A stretch of 64,000 nucleotides of DNA from Turneriella sp. Its GTDB lineage: Bacteria > Spirochaetota > Leptospiria > Turneriellales > Turneriellaceae. The stretch covers positions 124,001-188,000 of the forward strand of contig JABARV010000010.1 of NCBI GenBank assembly GCA_019186965.1, in the 5' to 3' direction. Positions 8,902 to 18,601 of this stretch are shown here, piece after piece; position 1 is the first letter of the stretch; every line of letters starts with the position of its first letter. The notes under the pieces were generated by a model. The model searched no databases. It saw only the letters and a program-made list of their open reading frames with translations, and was not told the origin of the DNA. A program made the position numbers and the translations under genes.

Positions 8902-10333
8902 AATAACTGGATTTATGGAATACGACCGTGCGTCACAAAAGGCAATCCCTCCCCAAGAGCGCGTCAAAAACTTTAAGGAATTCGAAGAAACTTTTTCAGA
9001 AGAGACGGCAAAAATTCAGGGTGCACGGTGCATGGATTGCGGTATTCCGTTTTGCCACGGCGACACCGGTTGCCCCGTCGATAACTTGATTCCTGAGTTT
9101 AACGACTTGGTGTACCGTGGGCATTTAGAAGCGGCGGTTGAAAACTTACTCTCGACAAATAATTTTCCCGAGTTTACGGGAAGGCTCTGCCCCGCGCCTT
9201 GCGAAACGGCGTGTACGTTGGGCATCAACGAACCGCCGGTTGCCATTAAAGCGATGGAGCGTTTTATCATCGACACGGGTTTTAAGAACGGTTGGGTAAA
9301 ACCCCGTCCTGCAAAAACTAAAACAGGAAAAAAAGTGGCTGTCGTGGGTTCAGGCCCTTCGGGGATGGCAGCGTCGCAGCAGCTTGCGCGGATGGGGCAC
9401 TCGGTAACCCTCTTTGAGAAAAACGAAAAGATTGGCGGACTTATCCGTTTTGGTATTCCCGATTTTAAGTTTGAGAAATGGCAAATCGACCGCCGTGCAG
9501 AACAGCTCGTTGCCGAAGGTGTGGAAATTAAAACCGGCGTCACCGTCGGTAAAGACATCGCAGTGGAGAAGCTTCTTGCCGATTACGACGCGATTGTTTT
9601 GGCGGGCGGCGCAGAGGCCCCGCGTGATCTACCGATACCAGGCCGCGAACTCAAAGGCGTTTATTACGCCATGGAGTTTTTGCCGCAGAACAACCGGATG
9701 AACGCGGGTATTCCGGTAAAAGACGCCATCTCGGCTAAAGACAAACACGTTGTTGTTATTGGCGGCGGCGACACCGGCTCCGACTGCGTGGGTACTTCGC
9801 ACCGCCACCACGCGGCGTCGGTGACGCAGTTGGAACTTTTTCCGATGCCGCCTTTAGAGAGACCTCCATCGACACCGTGGCCGTATTGGCCGATGAAGTT
9901 ACGCACATCATCAAGCCACGAAGAAGGCGGCGAGAGGATGTGGTCGATTAACACATTATGCTTCAATGGCGACGACAAAGGAAATGTAAAGAGCCTCAGT
10001 TGCATTAAAGGCGAAATGAAAGCAGGTAAGTTTGTCGAAACCCCCGGTTCTGAATTTGAACTTAAAGCCGATTTAGTCTTTTTAGCGATGGGCTTTTTAG
10101 GCCCCGTTAAACAAGGCATGATTCAAGACTTTGAAAAACACGGTTTAACGCTCGACGCGCGTGGTAATGTCAAAGCCGACTTTGGCAACCACAGCGGTGC
10201 GCACAGAACCAGCATTGAAAAAGTTTTTGCTGCAGGTGACATGCGCCGTGGCCAAAGCTTAATTGTTTGGGCGATAGCCGAAGGGCGCAAATGCGCAAAC
10301 GCGGTAAACGCCTATTTAGCGCAGGAACGCTAA
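8894..10333 (+). CDS. gltD: Glutamate synthase small subunit
   Basis: A 479-residue NADPH-dependent reductase subunit that feeds electrons to GltB. The N-terminal region has the cysteine clusters of the two 4Fe-4S centres ([16 protein letters not shown] and CPAPCETAC). The FAD site is [18 protein letters not shown] with FEK following. The NADPH fold has [17 protein letters not shown]. The C-terminal [18 protein letters not shown] is the usual second FAD contact. The ATG at 8894 overlaps the end of gltB and has GGAGG just upstream, so the in-frame extension back to 8717 is not coding for this protein. It lies 46 bases before glnA. Confidence 0.96.
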   Translation: MGKITGFMEYDRASQKAIPPQERVKNFKEFEETFSEETAKIQGARCMDCGIPFCHGDTGCPVDNLIPEFNDLVYRGHLEAAVENLLSTNNFPEFTGRLCPAPCETACTLGINEPPVAIKAMERFIIDTGFKNGWVKPRPAKTKTGKKVAVVGSGPSGMAASQQLARMGHSVTLFEKNEKIGGLIRFGIPDFKFEKWQIDRRAEQLVAEGVEIKTGVTVGKDIAVEKLLADYDAIVLAGGAEAPRDLPIPGRELKGVYYAMEFLPQNNRMNAGIPVKDAISAKDKHVVVIGGGDTGSDCVGTSHRHHAASVTQLELFPMPPLERPPSTPWPYWPMKLRTSSSHEEGGERMWSINTLCFNGDDKGNVKSLSCIKGEMKAGKFVETPGSEFELKADLVFLAMGFLGPVKQGMIQDFEKHGLTLDARGNVKADFGNHSGAHRTSIEKVFAAGDMRRGQSLIVWAIAEGRKCANAVNAYLAQER

Positions 10334-10379
10334 CGTTACCATAGATTTACAATATGTCTAAAAAACTATAGGAGGTTTT

Positions 10380-11816
10380 ATGGCAAAACAACAATTTAAC
10401 TCATGGAAAGAGGTGATCGATTTCGCAAAAAAGCATAACGTACTTTTTTACGATTTTCGATTTACCGATATTGGCGGGGCGTGGCACCATGTCTCGTACC
10501 ACACAGATGCGATTAGCGAAGACTCGTTCAAGGGGCTTCCCTTTGACGGCAGTTCCATTACAAAATGGCAGCCGATACACCGTTCGGATATGCAGCTTAT
10601 TCCCGACAGGGAAGGCGCGTTCTTAGATCCCTTTACCGCAGATCCAACACTCGTCATCTTTTGCGATGTGTACGACATCTACAAAAACCAGATGTACGAA
10701 AAATGCCCACGCTCGATTGCAAAAAAAGCGCTCGAGCATTTGAAGTCGACAGGGATTGGCGACACTGCGTATTTTGGTCCTGAAAATGAATTCTTTATTT
10801 TCGACTCTGTGCGCGTGCGTGACGACATCAACTGCCAATACTATGAAATCGACTCGAACGAAGGTTCGTGGAATACAGCCACGGCGAACTACAACGACGG
10901 CCACAACTTAGGCCACCGCCCGGGCACGAAGGGTGGTTACTTTCCGGTTTCGCCGCGCGACTCGCAAGTGGACATCCGCGCTGAAATTGTAAAGACACTC
11001 CACCAAATTGGGATGGAGACTTTCGTCGTACACCACGAAGTGGCGCAAGCGCAGGGAGAGATCGGCGTTAAGTTTGGCACTATCATTGAAGCCGCCGACA
11101 ATGTGCAGAAATTGAAATACGTTGTAAAAAACGTCGCCAAACGCCACGGCAAAACGGCGACGTTTATGCCCAAACCACTTTTTGGAGACAACGGTAATGG
11201 GATGCACGTCCACCAATCCATATGGAAAGGGGGAGAAAATACTTTCGCCGGCGACAAATACCAGGGTTTAAGCGACACCGCTCTTCACTATATCGGTGGA
11301 GTGCTCAAGTACGCGCGTGCGATTGCCGCGTTTTCAAACGCATCGACAAACTCGTATAAGCGGTTGATCCCCGGGTTTGAAGCGCCGTCGATTTTGACGT
11401 ACTCGGCGCAAAACCGTTCGGCATCGTGCCGCATTCCTTTTGTGTCGGGCGCAAAAGCAAAACGTGTCGAGTTCCGTTTTCCCGATTCAACGGCGAATCC
11501 CTATCTTTGCTTCTCGGCTTTACTCATGGCCGGTCTTAAAGGCATCCAAGAAAAAGCCGACCCGGGTAAACCAATGGAAGAAGATTTGTTTGAGCTCACC
11601 CTCGATGAAATCCGCGAGAAAGGCATTCAACAGATGCCGCACACGTTGCGCCGTGCAGTCGAAACGATGCTTACCAACCGCGAAATTTTTGAGCAAGGCG
11701 GAGTGTTTACGAAAGAATTTATCGACACCTATAAAGAGTTGAAGTTTGAAACGGAAATCTGGCCGTGGGAAGCACGTCCGCATCCATTCGAGTTTCTTTC
11801 AACGTATAGTTGTTAA
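10380..11816 (+). CDS. glnA: Glutamine synthetase, type I
   Basis: A 478-residue GSI enzyme that makes glutamine from glutamate, ammonia and ATP. It supplies the substrate of the GltBD complex encoded just upstream. The beta-grasp region ends in [17 protein letters not shown] carries metal ligands, [12 protein letters not shown] carries the His ligand, and NRSASCRIP is the ATP/glutamate signature. The length and the C-terminal insertion match the GSI-beta class. At the site of the adenylylated Tyr of the enteric enzyme (NLYDLPP) the sequence is DLFELTLDE, with Phe404, so GlnE-type control cannot act there. A very strong AGGAGG lies upstream of ATG. Confidence 0.96.
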   Translation: MAKQQFNSWKEVIDFAKKHNVLFYDFRFTDIGGAWHHVSYHTDAISEDSFKGLPFDGSSITKWQPIHRSDMQLIPDREGAFLDPFTADPTLVIFCDVYDIYKNQMYEKCPRSIAKKALEHLKSTGIGDTAYFGPENEFFIFDSVRVRDDINCQYYEIDSNEGSWNTATANYNDGHNLGHRPGTKGGYFPVSPRDSQVDIRAEIVKTLHQIGMETFVVHHEVAQAQGEIGVKFGTIIEAADNVQKLKYVVKNVAKRHGKTATFMPKPLFGDNGNGMHVHQSIWKGGENTFAGDKYQGLSDTALHYIGGVLKYARAIAAFSNASTNSYKRLIPGFEAPSILTYSAQNRSASCRIPFVSGAKAKRVEFRFPDSTANPYLCFSALLMAGLKGIQEKADPGKPMEEDLFELTLDEIREKGIQQMPHTLRRAVETMLTNREIFEQGGVFTKEFIDTYKELKFETEIWPWEARPHPFEFLSTYSC

Positions 11817-11821
11817 TGCAT

Positions 11822-11853
11822 CCGTAGAAACGCGCCATGGCGCGTTTCTACGG
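11822..11853. terminator. Perfect 32-bp palindrome between convergent genes
   Basis: CCGTAGAAACGCGCC pairs perfectly with its complement around ATGG, forming a 15-16-bp stem between the glnA stop and the DUF488 stop. Because the two genes converge here, it is likely a bidirectional terminator. There is no long T-run, so the termination role is inferred. Confidence 0.7.
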
Positions 11854-11854
11854 C

Positions 11855-12211
11855 TTATTCCGTCTTCTTTAAAATCTTCGCTAGCACCACGGCGTTGTTA
11901 TGCTTTTCGTCGGATGCCGAAAAAAGAAGCGTTACATTTTTTTCTTTCTTTATTATTGTTTTCAATTCTGCAAGCGCTGCTTTGTTCGTGCTTAATTCAG
12001 CTTTGTAGCGTTTTTGGAACTCAGGCCATTTTTCAACATCGTGCGCGAACCACTTACGTAGCTCGTTCGTTGGTGCAACATCTTTAAACCATAAACCCAC
12101 ATGCGCTTTCTCTTTAGAAAGCCCCCGTGGCCACAGGCGATCGACGAGGATACGAAAACCATCCCCCTTGTCTGCGGCTTTGTAAACGCGCTTAATTTTT
12201 ATAGTGTCCAT
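11855..12211 (-). CDS. DUF488 family protein
   Basis: This 118-residue protein has the complete DUF488 pattern: IKRVYKAAD, GFRILVDRLWPRGLSKE, LWFKDVAPTNELRKWFAHD, a KRY segment, and a TLLFSASDEKHNNAVVL end. Members are small cytoplasmic proteins of unknown function. The start at 12211 is chosen because homologues begin at this MDTIKIKRVY; the in-frame extension to 12283 adds unrelated residues. No clear ribosome site is present. It converges on glnA and is divergent from gltS. Nothing in its position ties it firmly to nitrogen metabolism. Confidence 0.85.
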   Translation of the reverse strand: MDTIKIKRVYKAADKGDGFRILVDRLWPRGLSKEKAHVGLWFKDVAPTNELRKWFAHDVEKWPEFQKRYKAELSTNKAALAELKTIIKKEKNVTLLFSASDEKHNNAVVLAKILKKTE

Positions 12212-12313
12212 ACAAAAATGGTATGCGATAAAGCACTCGTTGCCCAATTTTTGTGCTGCACCAATTCTTATTCGAGTTGCCACATAAATTCATAAAAATT
12301 TAAGCGTACACGA

Positions 12314-13603
12314 ATGGCAAATTTTTTGCTGGTGCTTCTGTTTTTGGGTGTCTCGTTGCTCGTCGGCAAAAAAATTGGATGGATTAACCGCTACCGTATA
12401 CCGCCCTCGCTTACAGGGGGACTTATTCTTTTGCTCTTTTTTACTTTTTGGCCAGAAAAGAAATCTGCCGATTTTTTTGTGCATTTGAAAATGCTCCCTG
12501 CAGAATTTATCGCGTTGGTGTTCGCCTGCTTTTTTTTGCAGAAACACGAAACCGTACACGGAAAAAAGCGTTCTTTGCAGAATGTTCTCGCACAGGTTTC
12601 ATTCGTTTGGGTCGCTGTAATGGGGCAAGTGTTAATCGGCCTTGTGGGTACAGTGTTTATCTTCAAGCCATTTTTTAATGAACCGATGGCGTTTACCTCT
12701 ATACTGGAAACGGGATTTGCGGGTGGCCACGGTACAGCCGTTGCCATGGGACCTATCCTCGTTCAAAATGGAATTCCAGCAGGGTTAGAGTACGGGCTTT
12801 TTAGCGCAACTATTGGTCTTGTTGCGGGAATCGTTGGAGGCGTTTGGCTCATTGCACGTGAAAAACGCCACGCCTATAAAAACGGTAAAAATGGAAACGC
12901 CATGCACGAAGTGACCACTATCGATTTAACGCGCCTACTTACCGCAGGGATGCTTATTGCTGCAGCGTATTGGCTTGGTGTTTTTTTTAAGGGCGTTGTT
13001 GAAAATGAAATTCTGCCGTTCTTTTTTTCAGAAAGAAAATCTACGGCTTTTTCTCTTCCCTTGTTTGCGTATACCTTAGTGGGAGGCGCTTTGGTGCGCC
13101 TTGCGTGCAAAATTACAGGGCAAGATGCGCTCATCGATAATGGAATTATTCTCCTCTTGGCGGATGTTTTTTTAGAAGTGCTTATCTTCGCTGGTATAGC
13201 AATAGTCGACGTGAGGCTTTTGGGCGAAGGGCTTGTACCGCTTGTTGGTGTTTTTGTGCTTGGTTTCTTTTGGAATGTTGCGTGCTTTTTTTATCTACGC
13301 CCACGCATTCTTAAAATGCCGTACAGTTTTGAGCTTGGGCTTATTAATTTCGGCATGCTCAACGGTACAAGCGCAACGGGTTTAATGCTCCTTAAAATGG
13401 TCGATCCAAAGTATAAAACCCCCGCCGCACGGGTATTTGCAGAAGGTTCTGCAATCACTCAACCTTTTGTCGCCGGAGGTTTATTAACTTTAATTACGCC
13501 TTTTGTTGTAACAGGACTTCCGCCCTGGATTTCCATAACCCTTTATGCAGGTCTTTTTGCGCTGTGGCTTATTTTAGGGCTTTGGCTTGCGAAAAGAGGT
13601 TAG
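12314..13603 (+). CDS. gltS: Sodium/glutamate symporter
   Basis: This is a 429-residue integral membrane protein of the GltS (ESS) family, importing glutamate with sodium. It shows about ten hydrophobic helices in two halves. The family signature GFAGGHGTAVAMG lies in the first half, and NGTSATGLMLLKMVDP with GSAITQPFVAGG in the second; these are the re-entrant loop regions. GltS family proteins are usually about 400 residues, so the gene is full length. It sits next to the gltB-gltD-glnA operon, so glutamate uptake and synthesis genes are grouped, though DUF488 on the other strand separates them. Confidence 0.88.
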   Translation: MANFLLVLLFLGVSLLVGKKIGWINRYRIPPSLTGGLILLLFFTFWPEKKSADFFVHLKMLPAEFIALVFACFFLQKHETVHGKKRSLQNVLAQVSFVWVAVMGQVLIGLVGTVFIFKPFFNEPMAFTSILETGFAGGHGTAVAMGPILVQNGIPAGLEYGLFSATIGLVAGIVGGVWLIAREKRHAYKNGKNGNAMHEVTTIDLTRLLTAGMLIAAAYWLGVFFKGVVENEILPFFFSERKSTAFSLPLFAYTLVGGALVRLACKITGQDALIDNGIILLLADVFLEVLIFAGIAIVDVRLLGEGLVPLVGVFVLGFFWNVACFFYLRPRILKMPYSFELGLINFGMLNGTSATGLMLLKMVDPKYKTPAARVFAEGSAITQPFVAGGLLTLITPFVVTGLPPWISITLYAGLFALWLILGLWLAKRG

Positions 13604-13620
13604 GATATTTTTTCGTTTCC

Positions 13621-15135
13621 TTAGCCAAACACGCGCTTGATAAAAACATCAAAGATGTCGAGGCCAATGACGTAAATTCCCATTGCAAGCATAAGCGTCA
13701 TCCCTACACGTGTGGCCGTCGCTTGCACCTTAAAAGAAAGCGGTTTATAAAGCGCCTCGATGAGGTAGAACAATATGTGCCCCCCATCTAAAACGGGAAT
13801 GGGGAGAAGGTTCATAACTCCTAAAATGATTGTAATTTGTGCAAGGAGGAGAAAGTATGTTTGCCACCCCATTTCGACAGTTTTGGCGGCGATTGCTACC
13901 ATCTTAACCGGCCCTGAAACGCTTTTGTTAAAAGAAAGTTTTCCTTGGATAATACGCCAAAGTCCCACCAAAGTTGATTTAGTGATAAAGACTGTTTCGT
14001 CGGCGCTAAACGAAAGTTTTTGCATAAATGTAAGATCAGCGGCGCTATTGATTCTTTTTTCTGCGGGACGAATTCCAATAAGCCGCCGAAACGAAAGTTC
14101 CACATCGGCAGTTACTTCGACAGGACCAATGCGGAGTGCTTTAATAGGTTTTTGTAATGCCTCGCGGAGTTCAGAAAACGTGGCAAAAGTTTCGTTATTG
14201 ACAAAAATATTTTGGAAGTTTTTATTTGTGCCTTCTTCGATAATAATTTCAGGAATGCTTTTTTTTGTTTGCTGATCGATAATATTTTTGAAGACCACGC
14301 GTGGGACTTTTTTAAGAGGTACAGTAACGGATAGTGGAGCAGTTACTCCCTTGTTATCTTTCCGTAAAATTTCCAGTGTCGCTGTATCGTCTTCATGTGC
14401 GTTTAAAACGTGGATGAGTTCTTCAATAGAAAAAACATTTTCCCCATTTGCTTTTAGAATTTCATCCCCAACAAGAAGATTTACACCTTTTGGTACATTT
14501 TCTACTATAGTAAGCCGCGCTAGGGGGCGTGCTCCAGAGAGAAACCCTGGAGTTCCCACTTCGCTGCGTTCAACCGGAAGGTTTAGGTTAATTTCTTTTC
14601 CGTTTCTTTCAACAACAATGTGTACAGTATCTCCCTTGGCAAACCCCACTTCGTAAAGCACCCGTTCAAAAGATGCTGTTTTGTTTCCATCGACGGAGAT
14701 GATGCGATCCCCGTTTTGTAGGCCTGCTTTGTAAAGTGCGCTTTTGTTATCGACGCGTACCACGTTATCCATGGAGCGATAGCCAAATTGTAAAAGAACA
14801 AAAACAACGACAAACCCTAAGAGGATAGAAAAAAGTGGCCCACCAAAAGCCAACGCGATACGGCGCCACGGGCCTACAGAGAAAAAATCGCCTTTGCGCA
14901 TTTGGCGGCCCTGCTTCGTTGGGTCGTCCCCGTAAAATTGTACGTAACCACCCAAAGGGATTGCGGTAATTTGGTAAATGGTTTTTTTGCGCCGGCGAAA
15001 AAAAAGCGCACGGCCATACCCAATGGAAAAGACGCGGGGGCGCACCCCCACCCATTTACCGATAAGAAAATGCCCCAGCTCGTGAAAAAATACACAGATA
15101 CCGAGGAGCAAAAGGCCAGCTAAAATTGAAAGCAC
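13621..15135 (-). CDS. rseP: Site-2 intramembrane metalloprotease, RseP family
   Basis: This protein of about 504 residues is a site-2 protease that cuts transmembrane substrates such as anti-sigma factors or leftover signal peptides. The zinc motif HELGH is at residues 18-22 in the first helix. PLGGYVQFYGDD and FGGPLFSILLGF follow. Two PDZ-like regions lie in the middle (GLQNGDRIISVDGN and LVGDEILKANGENV). The C-terminal membrane part holds NLLPIPVLDGGHI, the Asp ligand. The frame is open to 15240, but the first residues there do not look like this family. GTG 15135, just before the first helix, is preferred and uncertain. Confidence 0.9.
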   Translation of the reverse strand: MLSILAGLLLLGICVFFHELGHFLIGKWVGVRPRVFSIGYGRALFFRRRKKTIYQITAIPLGGYVQFYGDDPTKQGRQMRKGDFFSVGPWRRIALAFGGPLFSILLGFVVVFVLLQFGYRSMDNVVRVDNKSALYKAGLQNGDRIISVDGNKTASFERVLYEVGFAKGDTVHIVVERNGKEINLNLPVERSEVGTPGFLSGARPLARLTIVENVPKGVNLLVGDEILKANGENVFSIEELIHVLNAHEDDTATLEILRKDNKGVTAPLSVTVPLKKVPRVVFKNIIDQQTKKSIPEIIIEEGTNKNFQNIFVNNETFATFSELREALQKPIKALRIGPVEVTADVELSFRRLIGIRPAEKRINSAADLTFMQKLSFSADETVFITKSTLVGLWRIIQGKLSFNKSVSGPVKMVAIAAKTVEMGWQTYFLLLAQITIILGVMNLLPIPVLDGGHILFYLIEALYKPLSFKVQATATRVGMTLMLAMGIYVIGLDIFDVFIKRVFG

Positions 15136-15180
15136 AGTTGAAGTTACAAAAAGTGCGTTACCGTGGCAACTATTACAAAG

Positions 15181-15294
15181 GTGGGTAGGCCGGAACTCAC
15201 TGAGGCAAAATTTCGTATTTTTGAACGAACCGCGCCTCAAAATGTGCGAAAAATTTGCGCTCTATCTTGGCTTCGCGAGTTCCGGCCTACCCAC
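15181..15294. repeat. 114-bp MITE-like element with 18-bp inverted ends
   Basis: GTGGGTAGGCCGGAACTC at 15181-15198 is repeated perfectly inverted at 15277-15294. AAAG lies directly outside both ends, as a possible 4-bp target duplication. The interior codes for nothing visible. It sits between the kinase gene and rseP. No second copy was seen in the window. Confidence 0.7.
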
Positions 15295-15318
15295 AAAGAA
15301 GCAAATTCGTAAAAGGCT

Positions 15319-16929
15319 CTAAAGAGGTTCAAAGGTGGGCTGTATATCTTGGGTAACTCGGATGTTTTTTATCAACACGACTTCGTTTCCTTTACGGTTA
15401 TACCGGACAGTATCAAAAATGTGCCGCGCCATATTAATCCCTCTGCCGTGTGCAAGAAAATTTTCATTTGCAGTATCAAGAGAGTCCATACTTAAATTAG
15501 CATGGTCGAAACCTTCGCCTTCATCGCTAATGCGGTATGCAACCCTGCCTGCATCCATTAGGTAGTCGATGCGTACTTTGCGTGCGGTATACGGTTCATC
15601 GCTACGCCGTTTTGAAAGGAACTCCAAATAATCGCCAGATGCTTGCGCTTCTGTTTTTTCTTCAAAGGTGACAGCGAGGTTGCCGTGCTCAATTGCATTG
15701 ATGAGCATCTCGCGTAAACTTACACGAATAGACTGTACATCGGCGGGGTCAATTGCCTTTGTTAAATTGCGCGTCAGCTTTTGGCTGAGTATATCCGCAT
15801 GGCTAATAAAATTACCGATTGCATAAGAGCCCCTTTCGCGACGCAAGAAATTGATAATGAGATCGTCTTGTACCGATATTGCCTTGCCAAGAATTTCGGT
15901 TTCTGAGCCGCTTTCGGCGAGCTCTAAACGCAACGAAAATTCAACAGGTTCTCGAGCGTATTTTCCTGCAAAGACAACGCGGCAGGTAATCGGGCGTTTT
16001 GAGCGTAGCAATTCTTGGATATTTTCGTGTAAGAGTTCTCTTTCTAGTTCGTATTTTGTTTGCGTTTCATCGGGAAACAGTTGAAAAATACTTTTACCTT
16101 GAATTTCTTCGGGGGTAAAACCTAACTGTGTTTTTATTGCTTTGTTTACAGTAATAAATTCGCCCGTTGGTTTCATAGAAAATACAATATCGTTTGTTCC
16201 TTCTACAAGTTTGCGGTATTTTTCTTCTGCACGCTCTAACTTTGGAATTGTTTCTTCGAGAAGTTCTTCAACATGATCTTTTTCAATAGCAAGCTTACGC
16301 ATCGTAGCGCTATTTTGTAGCCACATAATTGTCGCCGTTAAAAGCATTACAAAAACGGCTGTCATGACAGCGAGGCTTACAAAAATTTTCTCCAAATCTT
16401 TTGGTAACGGATAAAGCGGTGCTATTTTTTCAGATAGAAAAAACGAAAGAAAAATACCCGTAAAAATTGTAAGTTCGTGGAACACAACAGTTTTCCATTC
16501 AGAAGGGTCGTGTATAAAAAGAGGAATGGGGATGAGTGCAAATAGGAAAAGGTAAATCATTAGAGATTTTCCCAGCGCTATATCTAAAAAAAGAATATAC
16601 GCAATTACTACCGGAACAATGAGAAATGCAAACTTCATGTTTCCGGTACGATTTTTTAGGTAAAAAGTAATTCCGGTAAAAAAATAAAGCACAAGACTTG
16701 GTATTGCATACGCAGCAAGATACCTACGGTACGTATTTGCATCGTGTGACATAAGCCACACAAAAGCTATAATTTCGATGAAGTTGAGCCATAGGTTGAT
16801 AAAGACAATAGCAAGCAAAAGTCGATTGGCGATCCGGTGGTATTTACCATTCTGGGCACTTGTCCATTTAGTCGAACCTGCGTTTACGAGAAGACGCCAA
16901 CTGTTGCTAATTTTTTTGAGAGAAAGCAT
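15319..16929 (-). CDS. Membrane PAS sensor with RsbW-type ATPase domain
   Basis: A 536-residue signalling protein. About six membrane helices occupy residues 35-210. A coiled linker follows (ETIPKLERAEEKYRKLVEG), then a PAS domain (NDIVFSMKPTGEFITVNKA...LGFTPEEI). The C-terminal third is an ATPase of the anti-sigma/serine-kinase kind: LREMLINAIEHGNL (N box), ISDEGEGFD (G1) and AHGRGINMARHIFDTV (G2). No phospho-acceptor His box is present, so it is not a classical histidine kinase. It may phosphorylate or bind a partner of anti-anti-sigma type, but no partner gene is adjacent. A related ATPase ends at the right edge of the window. Confidence 0.82.
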   Translation of the reverse strand: MLSLKKISNSWRLLVNAGSTKWTSAQNGKYHRIANRLLLAIVFINLWLNFIEIIAFVWLMSHDANTYRRYLAAYAIPSLVLYFFTGITFYLKNRTGNMKFAFLIVPVVIAYILFLDIALGKSLMIYLFLFALIPIPLFIHDPSEWKTVVFHELTIFTGIFLSFFLSEKIAPLYPLPKDLEKIFVSLAVMTAVFVMLLTATIMWLQNSATMRKLAIEKDHVEELLEETIPKLERAEEKYRKLVEGTNDIVFSMKPTGEFITVNKAIKTQLGFTPEEIQGKSIFQLFPDETQTKYELERELLHENIQELLRSKRPITCRVVFAGKYAREPVEFSLRLELAESGSETEILGKAISVQDDLIINFLRRERGSYAIGNFISHADILSQKLTRNLTKAIDPADVQSIRVSLREMLINAIEHGNLAVTFEEKTEAQASGDYLEFLSKRRSDEPYTARKVRIDYLMDAGRVAYRISDEGEGFDHANLSMDSLDTANENFLAHGRGINMARHIFDTVRYNRKGNEVVLIKNIRVTQDIQPTFEPL

Positions 16930-17074
16930 TGTACACTTACAAATTTAATGAACATGGTGTTTGCAAATGAACAGTCCGTCAATTATTTTGCAGCCTGAGA
17001 GCCTGTGAGCCTGTGTGCCACATTACGATTGACCCGCTGTTTTTTGTACCTATTGCGTCTTAACTCCGAAAAAA

Positions 17075-17899
17075 ATGAAAATTAAGCCACTTAAAAAGAA
17101 GCTCAAGCTCTACGGGTTTAACAACCTCACCAAAACGCTGAGTTTTAACATGTACGATATTTGTTACGCAGCTAGCGCAAAAAACCAGCAAGCGTATATT
17201 GAATATATCGACGAAGAATACAATGCGCAACGCCTCACTGAAATTTTAACAAACGTTGCGAAAATTATTGGCGCAAATATATTAAATATTGCTTCGCAAG
17301 ACTACGACCCACAAGGCGCTTCGGTTACCATGCTCGTTTCAGAAAACCATGTTGAGGTCGAGAAACGCAACTTGCTAGATCCATCGCGCGAAATGCCTGG
17401 CCCTGAATCAGAATCCGTTGTGGCGCATTTAGACAAAAGCCACATTACAGTGCATACATACCCCGAAAGCCATCCTGACCATGGAATATCGACATTTCGC
17501 GCCGACATCGATGTTTCAACATGCGGGCAAATTTCGCCGCTTAAAGCGCTCAATTACCTTTTGCATTCGTTTAGCCCCGATATTGTAATGAGCGATTATC
17601 GTGTGCGTGGTTTCACACGCGATATTGATGGAAAAAAGTATTTTATCGACCATAAAATTAATTCAATCCAAAACTTTATCTCCGAAGATTTACGCGATAT
17701 GTACCAGATGGTCGACATAAATGTGTACCAAGAAAATATTTTCCACACCAAGATGATCCTTAAAGAATTCGACTTAGATAATTATCTTTTTGCTTCGGCA
17801 AAAAAAGATCTTCCTCCTGGAGACAAAAAGAAAATTAAACAACGCTTAAAGCGTGAAATGAACGAAATTTTTTACGGGCGCAATATTCCCAAAATGTAG
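17075..17899 (+). CDS. speD: S-adenosylmethionine decarboxylase proenzyme
   Basis: A 274-residue enzyme of the long, enterobacterial SpeD type that makes decarboxylated SAM, the aminopropyl donor for spermidine. It is pyruvoyl-dependent: the chain cuts itself before Ser122 in [18 protein letters not shown]. Other conserved blocks are [55 protein letters not shown] and [12 protein letters not shown]. It ends FYGRNIPKM like the E. coli protein. The leader looks very short, with TTGACC at 17029 and a possible TATTGC at 17051. No spermidine synthase gene is nearby. It is followed after 3 bases by mnmD. Confidence 0.95.
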   Translation: MKIKPLKKKLKLYGFNNLTKTLSFNMYDICYAASAKNQQAYIEYIDEEYNAQRLTEILTNVAKIIGANILNIASQDYDPQGASVTMLVSENHVEVEKRNLLDPSREMPGPESESVVAHLDKSHITVHTYPESHPDHGISTFRADIDVSTCGQISPLKALNYLLHSFSPDIVMSDYRVRGFTRDIDGKKYFIDHKINSIQNFISEDLRDMYQMVDINVYQENIFHTKMILKEFDLDNYLFASAKKDLPPGDKKKIKQRLKREMNEIFYGRNIPKM

Positions 17900-17902
17900 C
17901 CG

Positions 17903-18598
17903 GTGCCCTCGCTGTTTTTTTCGTCCCGATACAACGATATATTTTTTAGCGCAGTAAATCCTACTTTAGAGAAAGATTATGTTTTTTTAAAAGCCAACCA
18001 ATTAAGCGAGCGCCTGTGTTCCTTAAAAACCCAAGCGCTCACAATTGCCGAATTAGGGTTTGGGTTTGGGGTAAATGCCGCACTGTCGTTTGTGGCGGCA
18101 CAAAAGGTGGATAGACTTTCGCGTTTACGCTATTTTTCTGTGGATGAAGCTTTTCCCACGCCTTTAGAAATAGCAAGGCTTTCAGGACTTATGCGGGAAA
18201 GCTGTGGAATGTACACCCAGCTATGGAATTCCATAGCTATCCAAAGAGAGGCACTTTCTCAAAACCATATATTTTCCCTCCTTAGTAAAGAGAGCAGCCA
18301 GCTTTTTCAGGGTGACGTTATAGATTTTATGGATTACCTTGCTACACAATGCATTAATGAAATAAGCAAGGTCGACATTTGGTATTTTGACGGATTTTCA
18401 CCCGCTAAAAATCCAGCGATGTGGAGTAGTACGTTGTTTCAATCCGCGTTTAGGCTAACGAAAGTCGGCGGTACTTTTTCAACGTATACTGCTGCAGGGT
18501 GGGTGAAACGGAATTTGGAAAATGCTGGTTTTGTGGTACAAAAAGTGAAAGGCTTTGGTACTAAACGCGACATGCTTGTTGGCAAAAGACCTGTATAG
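17903..18598 (+). CDS. mnmD: tRNA wobble-uridine methyltransferase (MnmD-type)
   Basis: This 231-residue protein corresponds to the N-terminal half of enteric MnmC. That half adds the last methyl group to make mnm5s2U34 in tRNA, using SAM. Features: an N-terminal Y.DIFFS..NP..EKDYVFLKAN block, the SAM-site strand AELGFGFGVNAALSF, the acidic DIWYFDGFSPAKNPAMW motif, and TYTAAGWVKRNLENAGF then GFGTKRDML. The GTG start lies 3 bases after the speD stop, so the two are probably cotranscribed. The matching oxidoreductase follows immediately as a separate gene. Confidence 0.88.
   Translation: MPSLFFSSRYNDIFFSAVNPTLEKDYVFLKANQLSERLCSLKTQALTIAELGFGFGVNAALSFVAAQKVDRLSRLRYFSVDEAFPTPLEIARLSGLMRESCGMYTQLWNSIAIQREALSQNHIFSLLSKESSQLFQGDVIDFMDYLATQCINEISKVDIWYFDGFSPAKNPAMWSSTLFQSAFRLTKVGGTFSTYTAAGWVKRNLENAGFVVQKVKGFGTKRDMLVGKRPV
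18219..18238. repeat. Perfect 20-bp palindrome inside mnmD
   Basis: AGCTATGGAATTCCATAGCT reads the same on both strands. Fourteen of its bases (AATTCCATAGCTAT, 18227-18240) recur at 24321-24334, directly beside the IS66 insertion site. Related CCATAGCT copies occur near 52042 and 52062. Its role is unknown and it may be chance. Confidence 0.5.
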
Positions 18599-18601
18599 TT
18601 T

